Of a DNA stretch of 64,000 nucleotides, positions 54,639 to 63,700 are shown piece after piece. Each line of letters opens with the position of its first letter. The first letter of the stretch is position 1. The DNA comes from JBNLBS01 sp050303415 (GTDB lineage Bacteria; Pseudomonadota; Gammaproteobacteria; Methylococcales; Methylomonadaceae): contig JBNLBS010000005.1 in the NCBI GenBank assembly GCA_050303415.1, positions 124,001 through 188,000 of the forward strand, in the 5' to 3' direction. A program made the position numbers and the translations under genes. The notes under the pieces were generated by a model. The model saw nothing but the letters and a program-made list of their open reading frames with translations. It searched no databases and was not told the DNA's origin.

Positions 54639-57600
54639 GAGCAGCCTCCCATATAGGCAACAGCAAGGTCTGACAGGTTTGTTCAAAATCCTCGTTCAAT
54701 ACCGTACTTAAATCAGTATTTAACAACAACTGCCTTAATGCCGGTTCATAGGATCTTTCCAAGGATTTTTGCAGCACATCTAAAGCCTTATCAACAGGTG
54801 CAACCTTAGCCCGAGAGCTGCAGGACTGAATCACATAGGCCAACGCGGCTTCGGTGAAAAAAGCATCGGGCCGTTGCTGGCCTTGTTGATAAATATCTAG
54901 CCAGGATACTAAGCTGGAAAGCGATGTATGTTCCGGCTGCCAGACTATATCCTGATCACTGCTGGTTAAATGGGTCGCTTGTGGTTTCAACTGGTTAATC
55001 AACAAATGATGCAATAACGCAGTCATCACATCCTTGCCTTTTAAAGCGGCATATCGATAAAACAAACTGCCGTATTCATATTGCGAGGTCAATTTACCAA
55101 TAACCCGATAATTGCCGACCGTAATATCAAGCGCCAAGTCTTCCTGCCTTGATCCCAGCTGTTTTTCCTGGATTCTGGTGACAAACTCATCAATCAGATT
55201 TTGCTGTTTTTCATATTGCAGCTGTCCCGGTACAGCGGCGAGCCATCGCCCTTGCGCACTGAGTTTCGCTAACGGAAAGGATTCACCATTTAACCTGGCC
55301 TCTATCCATTGCTGATTAATTGCGTAGGCATCCAGGCCGTCAACACTAAATGCTTCCCGCTCTTCAGCATCGGCATTTAACTGGTCAAACCGCAACGCCA
55401 TTTGCTGCTGCAAAAAATATTTTTGTGGATGCTGATAAAATGCCAACAACTCCGATATCTCAATCACCTGAGGCTGATTGCTCGTTTCCTGCGTTAATTC
55501 ACCTTGCCACCAGGCTGCCTGTTCGGTGGTTTTGTCGGCCATAGCCCGGGCGGTATCAAAATCCGACTGTGAATAATTGATCAAGCTTTCTGTCGCGGTA
55601 AAATAACGTGAACTAAATGATTGCAGCGGTTCATAAATAACCATATCAGTCATTTGATAGTGCATTTTCAGCACATCCAGCAATTCACTAATGACCACCG
55701 ATGGCGGCACCGTTTCATTGGAATTAATTGATTGCCCAAGATAAGTCATAATCAACCGTTGCCGTGTGGATAACAAGACTTCCAAAAACTGATAACGGTC
55801 ATCCGCCCGGCGGGAACGATCGCCAAGTTGAAAATGTTGTCCCAGTAAATCAAATGTCGGTGCCCGGTCTATTTTAGGAAACTCACCTTCATTCATACCC
55901 AATAAAGCAACCACTTTAAATGGGATGGAACGCATCGGCAGCATTGAACAAAAAGTCAGTTGGCCGCGCAAAAAACCATTGGATGATTTGCTTTCAGAAA
56001 CCCGGCTCTCCAACCAGGCAATAATCACCTCAAGTTCCACCTCATGCTCATGTACAGCTGCCATTTTATCGCTCAGTTCCTGCAATAATTCATTCAACTC
56101 CTGTTTATCCAAATCAGTCGCATTATCCAGTAACTGATTAACATAAGACAATAACAGCTGGCTCCATTGTCGCAGTGATTTTGCCTTGGCGAATTGTTTA
56201 CTGGCGGAAAACAACAGCTGCATAAAATCATGTAAACTACCTAATGCCTGTGCGGAAGAGCCTTCCAGTTCTATAAACGGTAATACGCCATCGACAAAAT
56301 CCTGGTCTGCGCCCATGGCATACCCCATTAACAGGCGATCCAGAGCAGCCTGCCAGGTATTTTCGTTAATTTCCGGCAAGCCTAATGCTTTCTTATGCTG
56401 CCCGGATTGGCCCCAGCGTACATTAGTGGCCTGAACCCAGTGTTTTATCCGTTCAAGATCGGCTTCCGACAAGCCGAATCCCGGATATACCACCGGTTGC
56501 TCCAATAAATCCAGAACCGCTTGCCAGCCAAAACGGCTTTTGCTTAAAGTCAAGAAACGAATAAACGCATCCAGTGCACTATTGCTTAACTTTAAGCTGC
56601 GATCTGCCACCGCATGTTGGACATCGGCAAACACCGCAGAGATAAAAGGCTCATAATTTTCTATCTCCGGTGCCATCACCACAATATCGCGCAGCTGCAA
56701 ATCTGTATCGGCTTCCAACACCTTAAGCAACTGATTTTTAACCACCTCCACTTCACGCATTCTGGAATGGCAGGCATGAATACGGATAGAATCATCTTTT
56801 AATAAAGTCTGTCCGCTTAATTGATTGTTTAAAATATCATTTTGTAATTGTTGCAGATTATTATGCACCGGCTCCGGTTCAAAACTATCCAGTTCCAGCT
56901 CAAACCGAGCCTGTTCCAGAATCATCTGCTGGAATTCCCTTCCCTGTTGCGCCAATGATACCAGTAACGGATGACCATCGGCCTCCAGTTGATTGAGTTG
57001 CTGCCTTTTCCCCTGCAAATCCGCCCAATAAACCTGTGCCGGATTAAGTAAATAAAAATGCACCTGAATATGTTTGGCCAGGCCCTGCAAGTAGGCTAAA
57101 AACAAGGGCGGCATGGTATTGAGACCAAACACCGATACCCGCTCAGGCAGGTTACCCGCTAACACGCCCGGTTCTGTGTTATTTAACCGCTCAATAATAT
57201 CCAGCCACAGAGAGCCCCGGTGTTGATCACCAATAATTGCCGTCAGCTGCCGCCATAATGCCCGTTGCCAACGCTCGACGTCTGACTCCTCATCCAGCAA
57301 ACGCCCCTGCTGCCAGGCTGACAACATTTGTGGCCGCATCATTTGGTACTGATCAAAAATCTGTGCCAGCTGCTGGGCCAGTTGATAGCGTTTTAAACCG
57401 GTATTTTCGCCTGCCAAATATCGCTGTAGGGGTAAAAACAGATCATCATCCAATTGCCGCAGCAAGGCTTCAAAACGCCACAACAATAAATGACGGTCGA
57501 AGGCTTCAGCCGTTAACGGCGAAGCTGCCCCCGTATTATCAGCTGCACAGGCAATCTTTTCCGCCAACGATGAAAAAAACCTGCCGGGAAACAAATATTC

Positions 57601-57780
57601 ATAATTGCCCCAAACCTGAAAACGGCCGGCCAGCTGCTGAGACAGCCAACGCTCCATACCCTGACTTTGAATCAAAAATACTTCTTTGGCAAACGGACTT
57701 GATAAAGGTGCTGCTTCAATCACCGTCGCCAAATGCTCGATTAAATTTTCTGTTTTATTGGAGCTATGCAGGATAAACAT
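54625..57780 (-). CDS. recC: Exodeoxyribonuclease V gamma subunit
   Basis: 1051 residues. MFILHSSNKTENLIEHLA and FLIQSQGMERWLSQQLAGRF are the RecC start, and IRIHACHSRMREVEVVKNQLL, PFKVVALLGMNEGEFPKIDRAPTFDLL and RADDRYQFLEVLLS are its core motifs. RecC recognises Chi and holds RecB and RecD together. It is co-transcribed with recB. A divergent promoter region of about 80 bases separates it from the small gene at 57862. Confidence 0.95.
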   Translation of the reverse strand: MFILHSSNKTENLIEHLATVIEAAPLSSPFAKEVFLIQSQGMERWLSQQLAGRFQVWGNYEYLFPGRFFSSLAEKIACAADNTGAASPLTAEAFDRHLLLWRFEALLRQLDDDLFLPLQRYLAGENTGLKRYQLAQQLAQIFDQYQMMRPQMLSAWQQGRLLDEESDVERWQRALWRQLTAIIGDQHRGSLWLDIIERLNNTEPGVLAGNLPERVSVFGLNTMPPLFLAYLQGLAKHIQVHFYLLNPAQVYWADLQGKRQQLNQLEADGHPLLVSLAQQGREFQQMILEQARFELELDSFEPEPVHNNLQQLQNDILNNQLSGQTLLKDDSIRIHACHSRMREVEVVKNQLLKVLEADTDLQLRDIVVMAPEIENYEPFISAVFADVQHAVADRSLKLSNSALDAFIRFLTLSKSRFGWQAVLDLLEQPVVYPGFGLSEADLERIKHWVQATNVRWGQSGQHKKALGLPEINENTWQAALDRLLMGYAMGADQDFVDGVLPFIELEGSSAQALGSLHDFMQLLFSASKQFAKAKSLRQWSQLLLSYVNQLLDNATDLDKQELNELLQELSDKMAAVHEHEVELEVIIAWLESRVSESKSSNGFLRGQLTFCSMLPMRSIPFKVVALLGMNEGEFPKIDRAPTFDLLGQHFQLGDRSRRADDRYQFLEVLLSTRQRLIMTYLGQSINSNETVPPSVVISELLDVLKMHYQMTDMVIYEPLQSFSSRYFTATESLINYSQSDFDTARAMADKTTEQAAWWQGELTQETSNQPQVIEISELLAFYQHPQKYFLQQQMALRFDQLNADAEEREAFSVDGLDAYAINQQWIEARLNGESFPLAKLSAQGRWLAAVPGQLQYEKQQNLIDEFVTRIQEKQLGSRQEDLALDITVGNYRVIGKLTSQYEYGSLFYRYAALKGKDVMTALLHHLLINQLKPQATHLTSSDQDIVWQPEHTSLSSLVSWLDIYQQGQQRPDAFFTEAALAYVIQSCSSRAKVAPVDKALDVLQKSLERSYEPALRQLLLNTDLSTVLNEDFEQTCQTLLLPIWEAAHAQV

Positions 57781-57861
57781 AAAGCCTTACAATTAATCAA
57801 TAGTGACTGCATTATAGCAGTACAGATTTTCTGTTAATTCAAAAAAGGAAGGAGACTGCTG

Positions 57862-58179
57862 ATGGGCTGCTGTGACGATCCAACCGAACCACAAAAACTG
57901 GACCCTAGGGAACTGGTACGTATGCAGGAGCAATACGGCAATTTAGTTCGCGACCTTTTTACCGATGACCCGGAAAAGGTTATTCTTAAACAATTGCATG
58001 ATGCCAGCCGCTATTTAAGGGAGCTGGCTGCATTAAGAGCACATTACCCTTCAGTCAGATTAGAGGCGATTGAGTCACTGGATAATCAGAGTCGATCAAT
58101 ATTTGAACGTATTATCGAACAGGCGCCTGATTCTGAGTTTGCCAATGCCGCCAGAAACAAACTACAAGCATCAAACTAA
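57862..58179 (+). CDS. Small protein of unknown function
   Basis: 105 residues with a strong ribosome site (GGAAGGAG seven bases upstream). It begins MGCCDDPTEPQ, with two adjacent cysteines, then is mostly helical with an LRALAALRAHYPSVRLEAIESL-type HEAT-like stretch (here LRELAALRAHYPSVRLEAIE). No family recognised. It is divergent from recC and precedes the HDOD/histidine-kinase genes by 96 bases. Confidence 0.6.
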   Translation: MGCCDDPTEPQKLDPRELVRMQEQYGNLVRDLFTDDPEKVILKQLHDASRYLRELAALRAHYPSVRLEAIESLDNQSRSIFERIIEQAPDSEFANAARNKLQASN

Positions 58180-58211
58180 ATAATGCTGTTATGTTTTTTA
58201 AATACTGATCC

Positions 58212-58241
58212 TTGACAGACCCCGCTCACGAGGCGTATCTA
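58212..58241 (+). promoter_or_regulatory. Possible promoter of the HDOD/kinase operon
   Basis: A perfect TTGACA at 58212-58217 and TATCTA at 58236-58241, 18 bases apart, 34 bases before the first gene of the operon. The -10 match is weak. Confidence 0.35.
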
Positions 58242-58275
58242 TATTTAGATATATTAATTATTAAAACCTGATTTA

Positions 58276-58626
58276 ATGGCTATAGTAAAACTAAAACATT
58301 TGGAACCCGGCGTTATCCTGAGTGAGGATGTAAAAGATGCCAATGGTCGTATGCTGTTAAATTCCGGTGCGACAGTAACCGAAAAACACCTGAAAATCTT
58401 TAAAACCTGGGGCGTAACCGAAGTCTCTATATTGGGCGAAGGTCCGGAAGAAATTGATAATGAGCTGGAACTCGCTGATATTGACCCTGAATTGCTACAC
58501 AGCATCACTCAACAAATTGATGAACTGTTTGTCCATTGCGACCAAAATCATCCTGTCTACAATGAGCTTGTTCACCACATGAAAATCAAATTAGCCAAGA
58601 AACAGCTAACCCAATCAAAAATTTAA
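58276..58626 (+). CDS. Small protein resembling the N-terminal domain of HD-GYP/HDOD proteins
   Basis: 116 residues. LKHLEPGVILSEDVKDANGRMLLNSGATVTEKHLKIFKTWGV is the short beta-rich segment that often precedes HD-GYP or HDOD domains, here as a separate protein. It ends with a helical tail rich in lysine. Its stop lies six bases before the HDOD gene, so the two probably act together. It may be a sensory or partner subunit; this is inferred. Confidence 0.65.
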   Translation: MAIVKLKHLEPGVILSEDVKDANGRMLLNSGATVTEKHLKIFKTWGVTEVSILGEGPEEIDNELELADIDPELLHSITQQIDELFVHCDQNHPVYNELVHHMKIKLAKKQLTQSKI

Positions 58627-58632
58627 TCTGAC

Positions 58633-59478
58633 ATGTCAATTACTATTAAATCGTTGGTCGACCAGGTTTCCAATGTATATTCATTACCGGATATATATAC
58701 ACAACTGGATGAGGCAATTAATGACCCGTTTAGTAATTTGGATGATATTGCCAAAATTCTTTCGGAAGATACCGGCATTTCGGCCCGTTTACTTAAACTA
58801 GCCAATAGTGCCATGTACGCCTTTCCCTCCCGGGTAGAAACCATTACCCGGGCAATTACCATTATCGGAACCAAACAATTGCAAGATTTGGTGTTGGCCA
58901 CTTGTGTTATCAAGCTATTTAAAAACATCCCAGAAGATATAATTGATATGGATTCTTTTTGGCGTCATAGCATAGCAACAGGCATCTGTTCTCGCATCAT
59001 AGCCACCTATCAACGCTCGGATAATGTTGAACGATTTTATTTAATGGGGCTGTTACATGATATTGGTCGGCTGATCATGTGCATGCAAATACCTGACATC
59101 GTCAGCAAACAGGTTCTACACTGTAAAGAAAATAAATTATTATTACACAGACTGGAAAAGCAACAATTGGGGTTCGATCATGCAGAAGTAGGTCAATACC
59201 TGTTAAAGTCATGGTGTTTGCCTCGCTCAATTGAAAAAACAGTTGGTTATCACCATCGACCTATGCGTTTAACAGAATTTCAGAATGAAGCGGCAGTTAT
59301 ACATGTTTCAGACTCACTTTCTCATGGTTTACATATGGGGACTAGTGGTGAAAGCTTTGTTCCCCCCTTTGACGAAAGGGCATGGCAATTATTAAACCTT
59401 AAACCCAGCCAAATTCCCATGATCATCGAACATATGGAAAAACAATATGACGATGTAGTAGATATTTTTTTATCATGA
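58633..59478 (+). CDS. HDOD-domain signalling protein
   Basis: 281 residues. The domain spans nearly the whole protein: DIAKILSEDTGISARLLKLANSA, TITRAITIIGTKQLQDLVL, FWRHSIATGICSRIIA, and LMGLLHDIGRLIM, which keeps an HD-type pair inside an HDOD fold. VGQYLLKSWCLP follows. HDOD proteins act as regulators, often linking c-di-GMP or kinase signalling to motility or stress. Its stop overlaps the start of the hybrid kinase by four bases. Confidence 0.88.
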   Translation: MSITIKSLVDQVSNVYSLPDIYTQLDEAINDPFSNLDDIAKILSEDTGISARLLKLANSAMYAFPSRVETITRAITIIGTKQLQDLVLATCVIKLFKNIPEDIIDMDSFWRHSIATGICSRIIATYQRSDNVERFYLMGLLHDIGRLIMCMQIPDIVSKQVLHCKENKLLLHRLEKQQLGFDHAEVGQYLLKSWCLPRSIEKTVGYHHRPMRLTEFQNEAAVIHVSDSLSHGLHMGTSGESFVPPFDERAWQLLNLKPSQIPMIIEHMEKQYDDVVDIFLS

Positions 59479-61262
59479 CTGAACCCAACGACTTTCCTGA
59501 TAATTTTACCCCGGCCAAATACAAGGCGCTACAAGACCGTGTAGAACACTTGGAAAAAATTAACCGCTGGAATATGAATGCCCTGCAGATTCTTATTCAA
59601 ATGAGCGGCGTCAATAGCAATAACGGCCTTGTTCGGGATACTAAAGCCATTTTTTCTGTTACAAAAGATCAGCTGAATCAGCTGATACATTTTGAATTTA
59701 CCGCTTTTTTTACAGTAGACGAACAAGACTCCAGCTTTATATTGACAGATTTCAGCAATGAGTCTGAAAAGGATAACATTCTAGATATAAGGGATGCCCT
59801 GATAGATAACGGAGAGTTTGCCTGGGCGCTAACACAAAACCGAACAGTAGAAACTGACCATAACGATAAAGATAAAATCATCCTGCTCCACGTACTAACC
59901 ACAAAAACACGTATCCGTGGCATGTTTATGGGCATCACAAAAAAACCGATGACACTATCAATGGCCAGCCAGAATCTGTTATCCATTATTTTACAAAATA
60001 CCGCCTATTCGCTGGAAAGTGCCGAACTGTATAAGATGCTTAGCAATCGAAATGTTGAGCTGGAAAAGTTGGTAGAAGAACGCACCCAAAGCCTACAAAA
60101 AGCCGTTGCTGAAGCCGATAAGGCTAATCAGAGCAAATCTCAATTTCTTGCCAACATGTCGCATGAAATTCGTACGCCGATGAATGCCATTATTAATTTA
60201 AGCCAATTGGCGTTGCAAGGTGAGTTATCGACTGACCAAAGGGACTATATTGAAAAGGTTTTTCTCTCAGGACAAAACCTGCTGCAAATTATCAATGATA
60301 TTCTGGACTTTTCTAAAATTGAAGCCGGAAAATTAGACATTGAAAGCACCCCGTTTGATTTACCACAATTAATTACCGAAATAGCCTCCATTCTGCAACT
60401 GACAGCGGAAACTAAAGCACTGGCATTAAATTTTAATTTATCCCCCCAGATTCCGACTCAATTAATTGGTGATGGACACAGATTGAGACAGATTCTTATC
60501 AATCTAATTAACAATGCCATTAAATTTACTCATCAAGGCGAAGTTACCGTCAAGGTTGATGTTATTGCCTCAACTGACAAACTGACTGAAATTCAGTTTT
60601 CCGTTACTGACACAGGCATAGGTATTTCTGATGAACAAATGTCACGTTTATTTCAGCCATTTAGTCAGGCTGATGTTTCCACGACCCGAAAATATGGCGG
60701 TACCGGGCTAGGACTGGTGATCTGCAAACAACTTATTGACAACATGAACGGAGAAATAAATGTCGTCAGTAGTCTTAATAAAGGCAGTACCTTCATTTTT
60801 AAGCTGCCATTCAAAATAAGTTCAATTACAGAGAAAAAAATTACTCCAACGCATGATAAAGAAATCATCAATACGGAATCCCCCGTAAAGAAAGATGTAG
60901 AAATATTGCTGGTTGAAGACAATGAAATCAATCAGCTTATTGCCACACGTTATTTACAACAACAAGGCTATAAGACCCTCATTGCCGTCCACGGGATTGA
61001 AGCGTTGGAAAAATTAAATCAGCAAAACGTTGACTTAATATTGATGGATTTGCAAATGCCTGAAATGGATGGTTATGAAGCGACAAAAAAAATCCGTCAA
61101 CAGCCTAAATGGGCCGATATACCGATTATTGCCATGACCGCTGATGCAATGAACGATGTCAACGAAAAATGTCTGGCTGCCGGTATGAATGATTATATTT
61201 CCAAGCCTATCAATGTTAAACAATTGAATGAAACCCTGCGTCGCTGGCTTAGTAGACGGTAA
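59475..61262 (+). CDS. Hybrid histidine kinase with receiver domain
   Basis: 595 residues, without membrane segments. A GAF-like sensor region (about 40-190) is followed by a coiled coil (185-220), the HisKA box FLANMSHEIRTPMNA with phosphoacceptor H230, the ATP-binding domain (N box NLINNAIKFT, DTGIGIS, GGTGLGL), and a receiver domain with phosphoacceptor D525 and the ISKPINVK block. A soluble, cytoplasmic sensor is expected. It is coupled to the HDOD gene by a four-base overlap and converges with radC. Confidence 0.92.
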   Translation: MTEPNDFPDNFTPAKYKALQDRVEHLEKINRWNMNALQILIQMSGVNSNNGLVRDTKAIFSVTKDQLNQLIHFEFTAFFTVDEQDSSFILTDFSNESEKDNILDIRDALIDNGEFAWALTQNRTVETDHNDKDKIILLHVLTTKTRIRGMFMGITKKPMTLSMASQNLLSIILQNTAYSLESAELYKMLSNRNVELEKLVEERTQSLQKAVAEADKANQSKSQFLANMSHEIRTPMNAIINLSQLALQGELSTDQRDYIEKVFLSGQNLLQIINDILDFSKIEAGKLDIESTPFDLPQLITEIASILQLTAETKALALNFNLSPQIPTQLIGDGHRLRQILINLINNAIKFTHQGEVTVKVDVIASTDKLTEIQFSVTDTGIGISDEQMSRLFQPFSQADVSTTRKYGGTGLGLVICKQLIDNMNGEINVVSSLNKGSTFIFKLPFKISSITEKKITPTHDKEIINTESPVKKDVEILLVEDNEINQLIATRYLQQQGYKTLIAVHGIEALEKLNQQNVDLILMDLQMPEMDGYEATKKIRQQPKWADIPIIAMTADAMNDVNEKCLAAGMNDYISKPINVKQLNETLRRWLSRR

Positions 61263-61263
61263 A

Positions 61264-61938
61264 CTACAAAAGTCCGTGTTCAGCAAATGAATAAGGCATA
61301 CCATCCCCGACAATAAAATGATCCAACACCCGAATATCCAGCAAATTTAGTGCAGCTTTCAACTTGTCAGTAATCAATCTGTCCGATTGACTGGGTTCGG
61401 CAACACCCGATGGATGATTGTGTGCAAAGATTACCGCCGCCGCATTATGATGCAACGCTTGTTTGACCACCTCACGGGGGTAAACACTCGCTCCATCAAT
61501 GGTACCTCTGAACAGCTCTTCCCATTGAATAACCCGATGCTGATTATCCAGAAACAAACAGGCAAAAACCTCATGCCGATAACCACGCAATTGTGCAGAC
61601 AGGTAGGCTCTGGTGACTTCAGGACTGGTCAATACATCGCCACGTTGTAAAACTTCATTAAAATGACGCCTCGCCATCTCAAGTACTGCTTGTAACTGAG
61701 CATATTTGGCCGCTCCCAAGCCAAGGCTCTGACAAAAGCGCTTTTGATCGGCATTTAATAAGGCTTGTAATGAGCGATATTCCGTCAGTAATTCCCGTGC
61801 CAGATCAACCGCAGTTTTGCCCTGAGTACCGGTGCGCAAAAAAATAGCCAATAACTCTGCATCCGTTAATGCCGTTGCGCCCCGTTGTAATAACTTTTCT
61901 CGCGGACGGTCCTGCGCCGGCCAATCGGTAATAGCCAT
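61264..61938 (-). CDS. radC: RadC/MPN-domain protein
   Basis: 224 residues. PREKLLQRGATALTDAELLAIFLRTG and a helix-hairpin-helix-like segment precede the JAMM metal site FAHNHPSGVAEPSQSD (HxH with downstream aspartate). The biochemical role of RadC is unsettled; a DNA-repair role was withdrawn for the E. coli gene. It is divergent from coaBC, its usual neighbour. Confidence 0.93.
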   Translation of the reverse strand: MAITDWPAQDRPREKLLQRGATALTDAELLAIFLRTGTQGKTAVDLARELLTEYRSLQALLNADQKRFCQSLGLGAAKYAQLQAVLEMARRHFNEVLQRGDVLTSPEVTRAYLSAQLRGYRHEVFACLFLDNQHRVIQWEELFRGTIDGASVYPREVVKQALHHNAAAVIFAHNHPSGVAEPSQSDRLITDKLKAALNLLDIRVLDHFIVGDGMPYSFAEHGLL

Positions 61939-62032
61939 TTTATCCCCTTATTATGAGCGTTAGTTTTTAATAAGAATAGAAGAATTTAACAATAATTGCC
62001 ATAATAACAGTCCACTAAATCCAACTTGAGTC

Positions 62033-63232
62033 ATGACCACTAATAAGCACGTATTACTAGCCGTATGCGGCGGCATAGCCGCCTATAAATCAGCACAACT
62101 GATTCGTTTATTGCGTCAACAAAATTTTGACGTGCGAGTCATTATGACCGCAGCGGGTAAACAGTTTATCAGCCCATTAACGCTACAGGCCTTATCCGGC
62201 AATCCGGTGCATAGCGAATTACTGAACAGCGAGGAAGAAAATGCGATGAGCCATATCAATCTCGCCCGCTGGGCCGATATGATGATTGTCGCACCGGCTA
62301 CCGCTAACAGCATTGCTAAATTCTGTCATGGCCTGGCGGATGACCTGGTCTCCACACTTTATTTGGCCGCTGAATGTCCGATATATATTGCCCCGGCCAT
62401 GAATCAGGCGATGTGGCATAAAGCCGTTACTCAAGAAAATATTACCCGTTTAAACCGTCGTGGAGTCAAAATTATCGGTCCTAATGACGGCAGCCAGGCC
62501 TGTGGTGAGACCGGCTTGGGACGCATGGCTGAAGCCGAACAAATTGTCCAGGCTGTTTTGTCCAACACTGAGCAATCTCTTGCGGGTAAAAAACTGCTTG
62601 TTTCAGCCGGACCGACACGGGAGCCTCTGGATCCGGTCCGTTATATTACCAACCGAAGTTCCGGAAAAATGGGCTATGCTTTAGCACAAGCAGCACAAGC
62701 AGCCGGGGCCGAGGTTACTCTGGTAAGTGGTCCGGTACATCTCACCGCCCCTGCGGCTATTACTACCGTTTTTGTTGAAACCGCCGCCCAAATGCATAAG
62801 GCCGTTCTCAGTCGGGCGCCACATTATGATATATATATAGGTGCCGCAGCCGTTGCCGACTACAGCCCGGCCCGGGTGCAACAGGAAAAAATAAAAAAAC
62901 AGGCTGAACACAGCACGATTAAGTTGAATAAGACCCAAGATATTCTGGCGAATGTCGCCCAATTGGACCCAAGACCATTTACTGTTGGTTTTGCTGCTGA
63001 AACACATGATCTTGAAAACTATGCCAAAGGCAAACTAAAGCAAAAAAATCTGGATATGATCGCCGCTAACTGGGTGGGCCGGGAACAAGGCGGCTTTGAT
63101 AGCGATGAAAATGCTTTATTGGTCTTTTGGCCCGGAGGTCAACAAAAAATAGATATGACCGATAAATATACCCTGGCTACACAATTAATTACCTTAATCG
63201 CAAAAACAATCGATGAAAAAAATACAGCTTAA
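62033..63232 (+). CDS. coaBC: Bifunctional phosphopantothenoylcysteine decarboxylase/synthetase
   Basis: 399 residues. The N-terminal flavoprotein half has LLAVCGGIAAYKSAQLIR, the INLARWAD segment with the catalytic histidine region, and ATANSIAKFCHGLADDLVSTL and PAMNQAMW. The C-terminal CoaB half starts KKLLVSAGPTREPLDPVRY and has AAVADYSP and FTVGFAAETHD. Both halves are complete. It makes 4'-phosphopantetheine for coenzyme A. Its end overlaps dut by 20 bases. Confidence 0.96.
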   Translation: MTTNKHVLLAVCGGIAAYKSAQLIRLLRQQNFDVRVIMTAAGKQFISPLTLQALSGNPVHSELLNSEEENAMSHINLARWADMMIVAPATANSIAKFCHGLADDLVSTLYLAAECPIYIAPAMNQAMWHKAVTQENITRLNRRGVKIIGPNDGSQACGETGLGRMAEAEQIVQAVLSNTEQSLAGKKLLVSAGPTREPLDPVRYITNRSSGKMGYALAQAAQAAGAEVTLVSGPVHLTAPAAITTVFVETAAQMHKAVLSRAPHYDIYIGAAAVADYSPARVQQEKIKKQAEHSTIKLNKTQDILANVAQLDPRPFTVGFAAETHDLENYAKGKLKQKNLDMIAANWVGREQGGFDSDENALLVFWPGGQQKIDMTDKYTLATQLITLIAKTIDEKNTA

Positions 63233-63668
63233 AATTTTAGACCAACGCCTGGGTAATGAAATCCCGTTACCTGAATATGCCACCACCGGTTCGGCAGGGC
63301 TTGACCTGCGCGCCTGCCTGGATCAGGAAACGGTTTTAAACCCCGGAGATACCGTTTTAATTCCTACCGGGCTGGCAATTCATATTAACGACCAGGATAT
63401 AGCCGCCGTATTATTACCCCGTTCAGGCCTCGGGCATAAGCATGGTATTGTTCTAGGAAACCTGGTCGGTTTAATCGATTCCGACTATCAGGGCCAGGTT
63501 TTTGTTTCCTGCTGGAATCGCGGAGACAGTGCATTTACCATCAATGTCGGTGAACGGATTGCACAAATGGTATTTGTTCCCGTCATCCAAACGGAGTTTG
63601 AACTGGTCACGGATTTTAATGAAAGTTCTCGCGGTGAAGGCGGTTTTGGACACACCGGAAAACATTAA
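63213..63668 (+). CDS. dut: dUTP pyrophosphatase
   Basis: 151 residues. Motifs in order: ATTGSAGLDLRAC, LPRSGLGHKHGIVLGN, GLIDSDYQGQ, and RIAQMVFVPV, then the C-terminal arm RGEGGFGHTGKH that closes the site. It hydrolyses dUTP to dUMP and keeps uracil out of DNA. It is coupled to coaBC. Confidence 0.97.
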   Translation: MKKIQLKILDQRLGNEIPLPEYATTGSAGLDLRACLDQETVLNPGDTVLIPTGLAIHINDQDIAAVLLPRSGLGHKHGIVLGNLVGLIDSDYQGQVFVSCWNRGDSAFTINVGERIAQMVFVPVIQTEFELVTDFNESSRGEGGFGHTGKH

Positions 63669-63700
63669 TTTTTTGCACACATAAGATTGTGGAGTAAATA

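Noticed and set aside
57237..57776. 179-codon open frame on the plus strand inside recC
   Set aside because: It runs opposite to a clear, full-length recC whose motifs cover the region; low-complexity proline/alanine content and no ribosome site mark it as a shadow.
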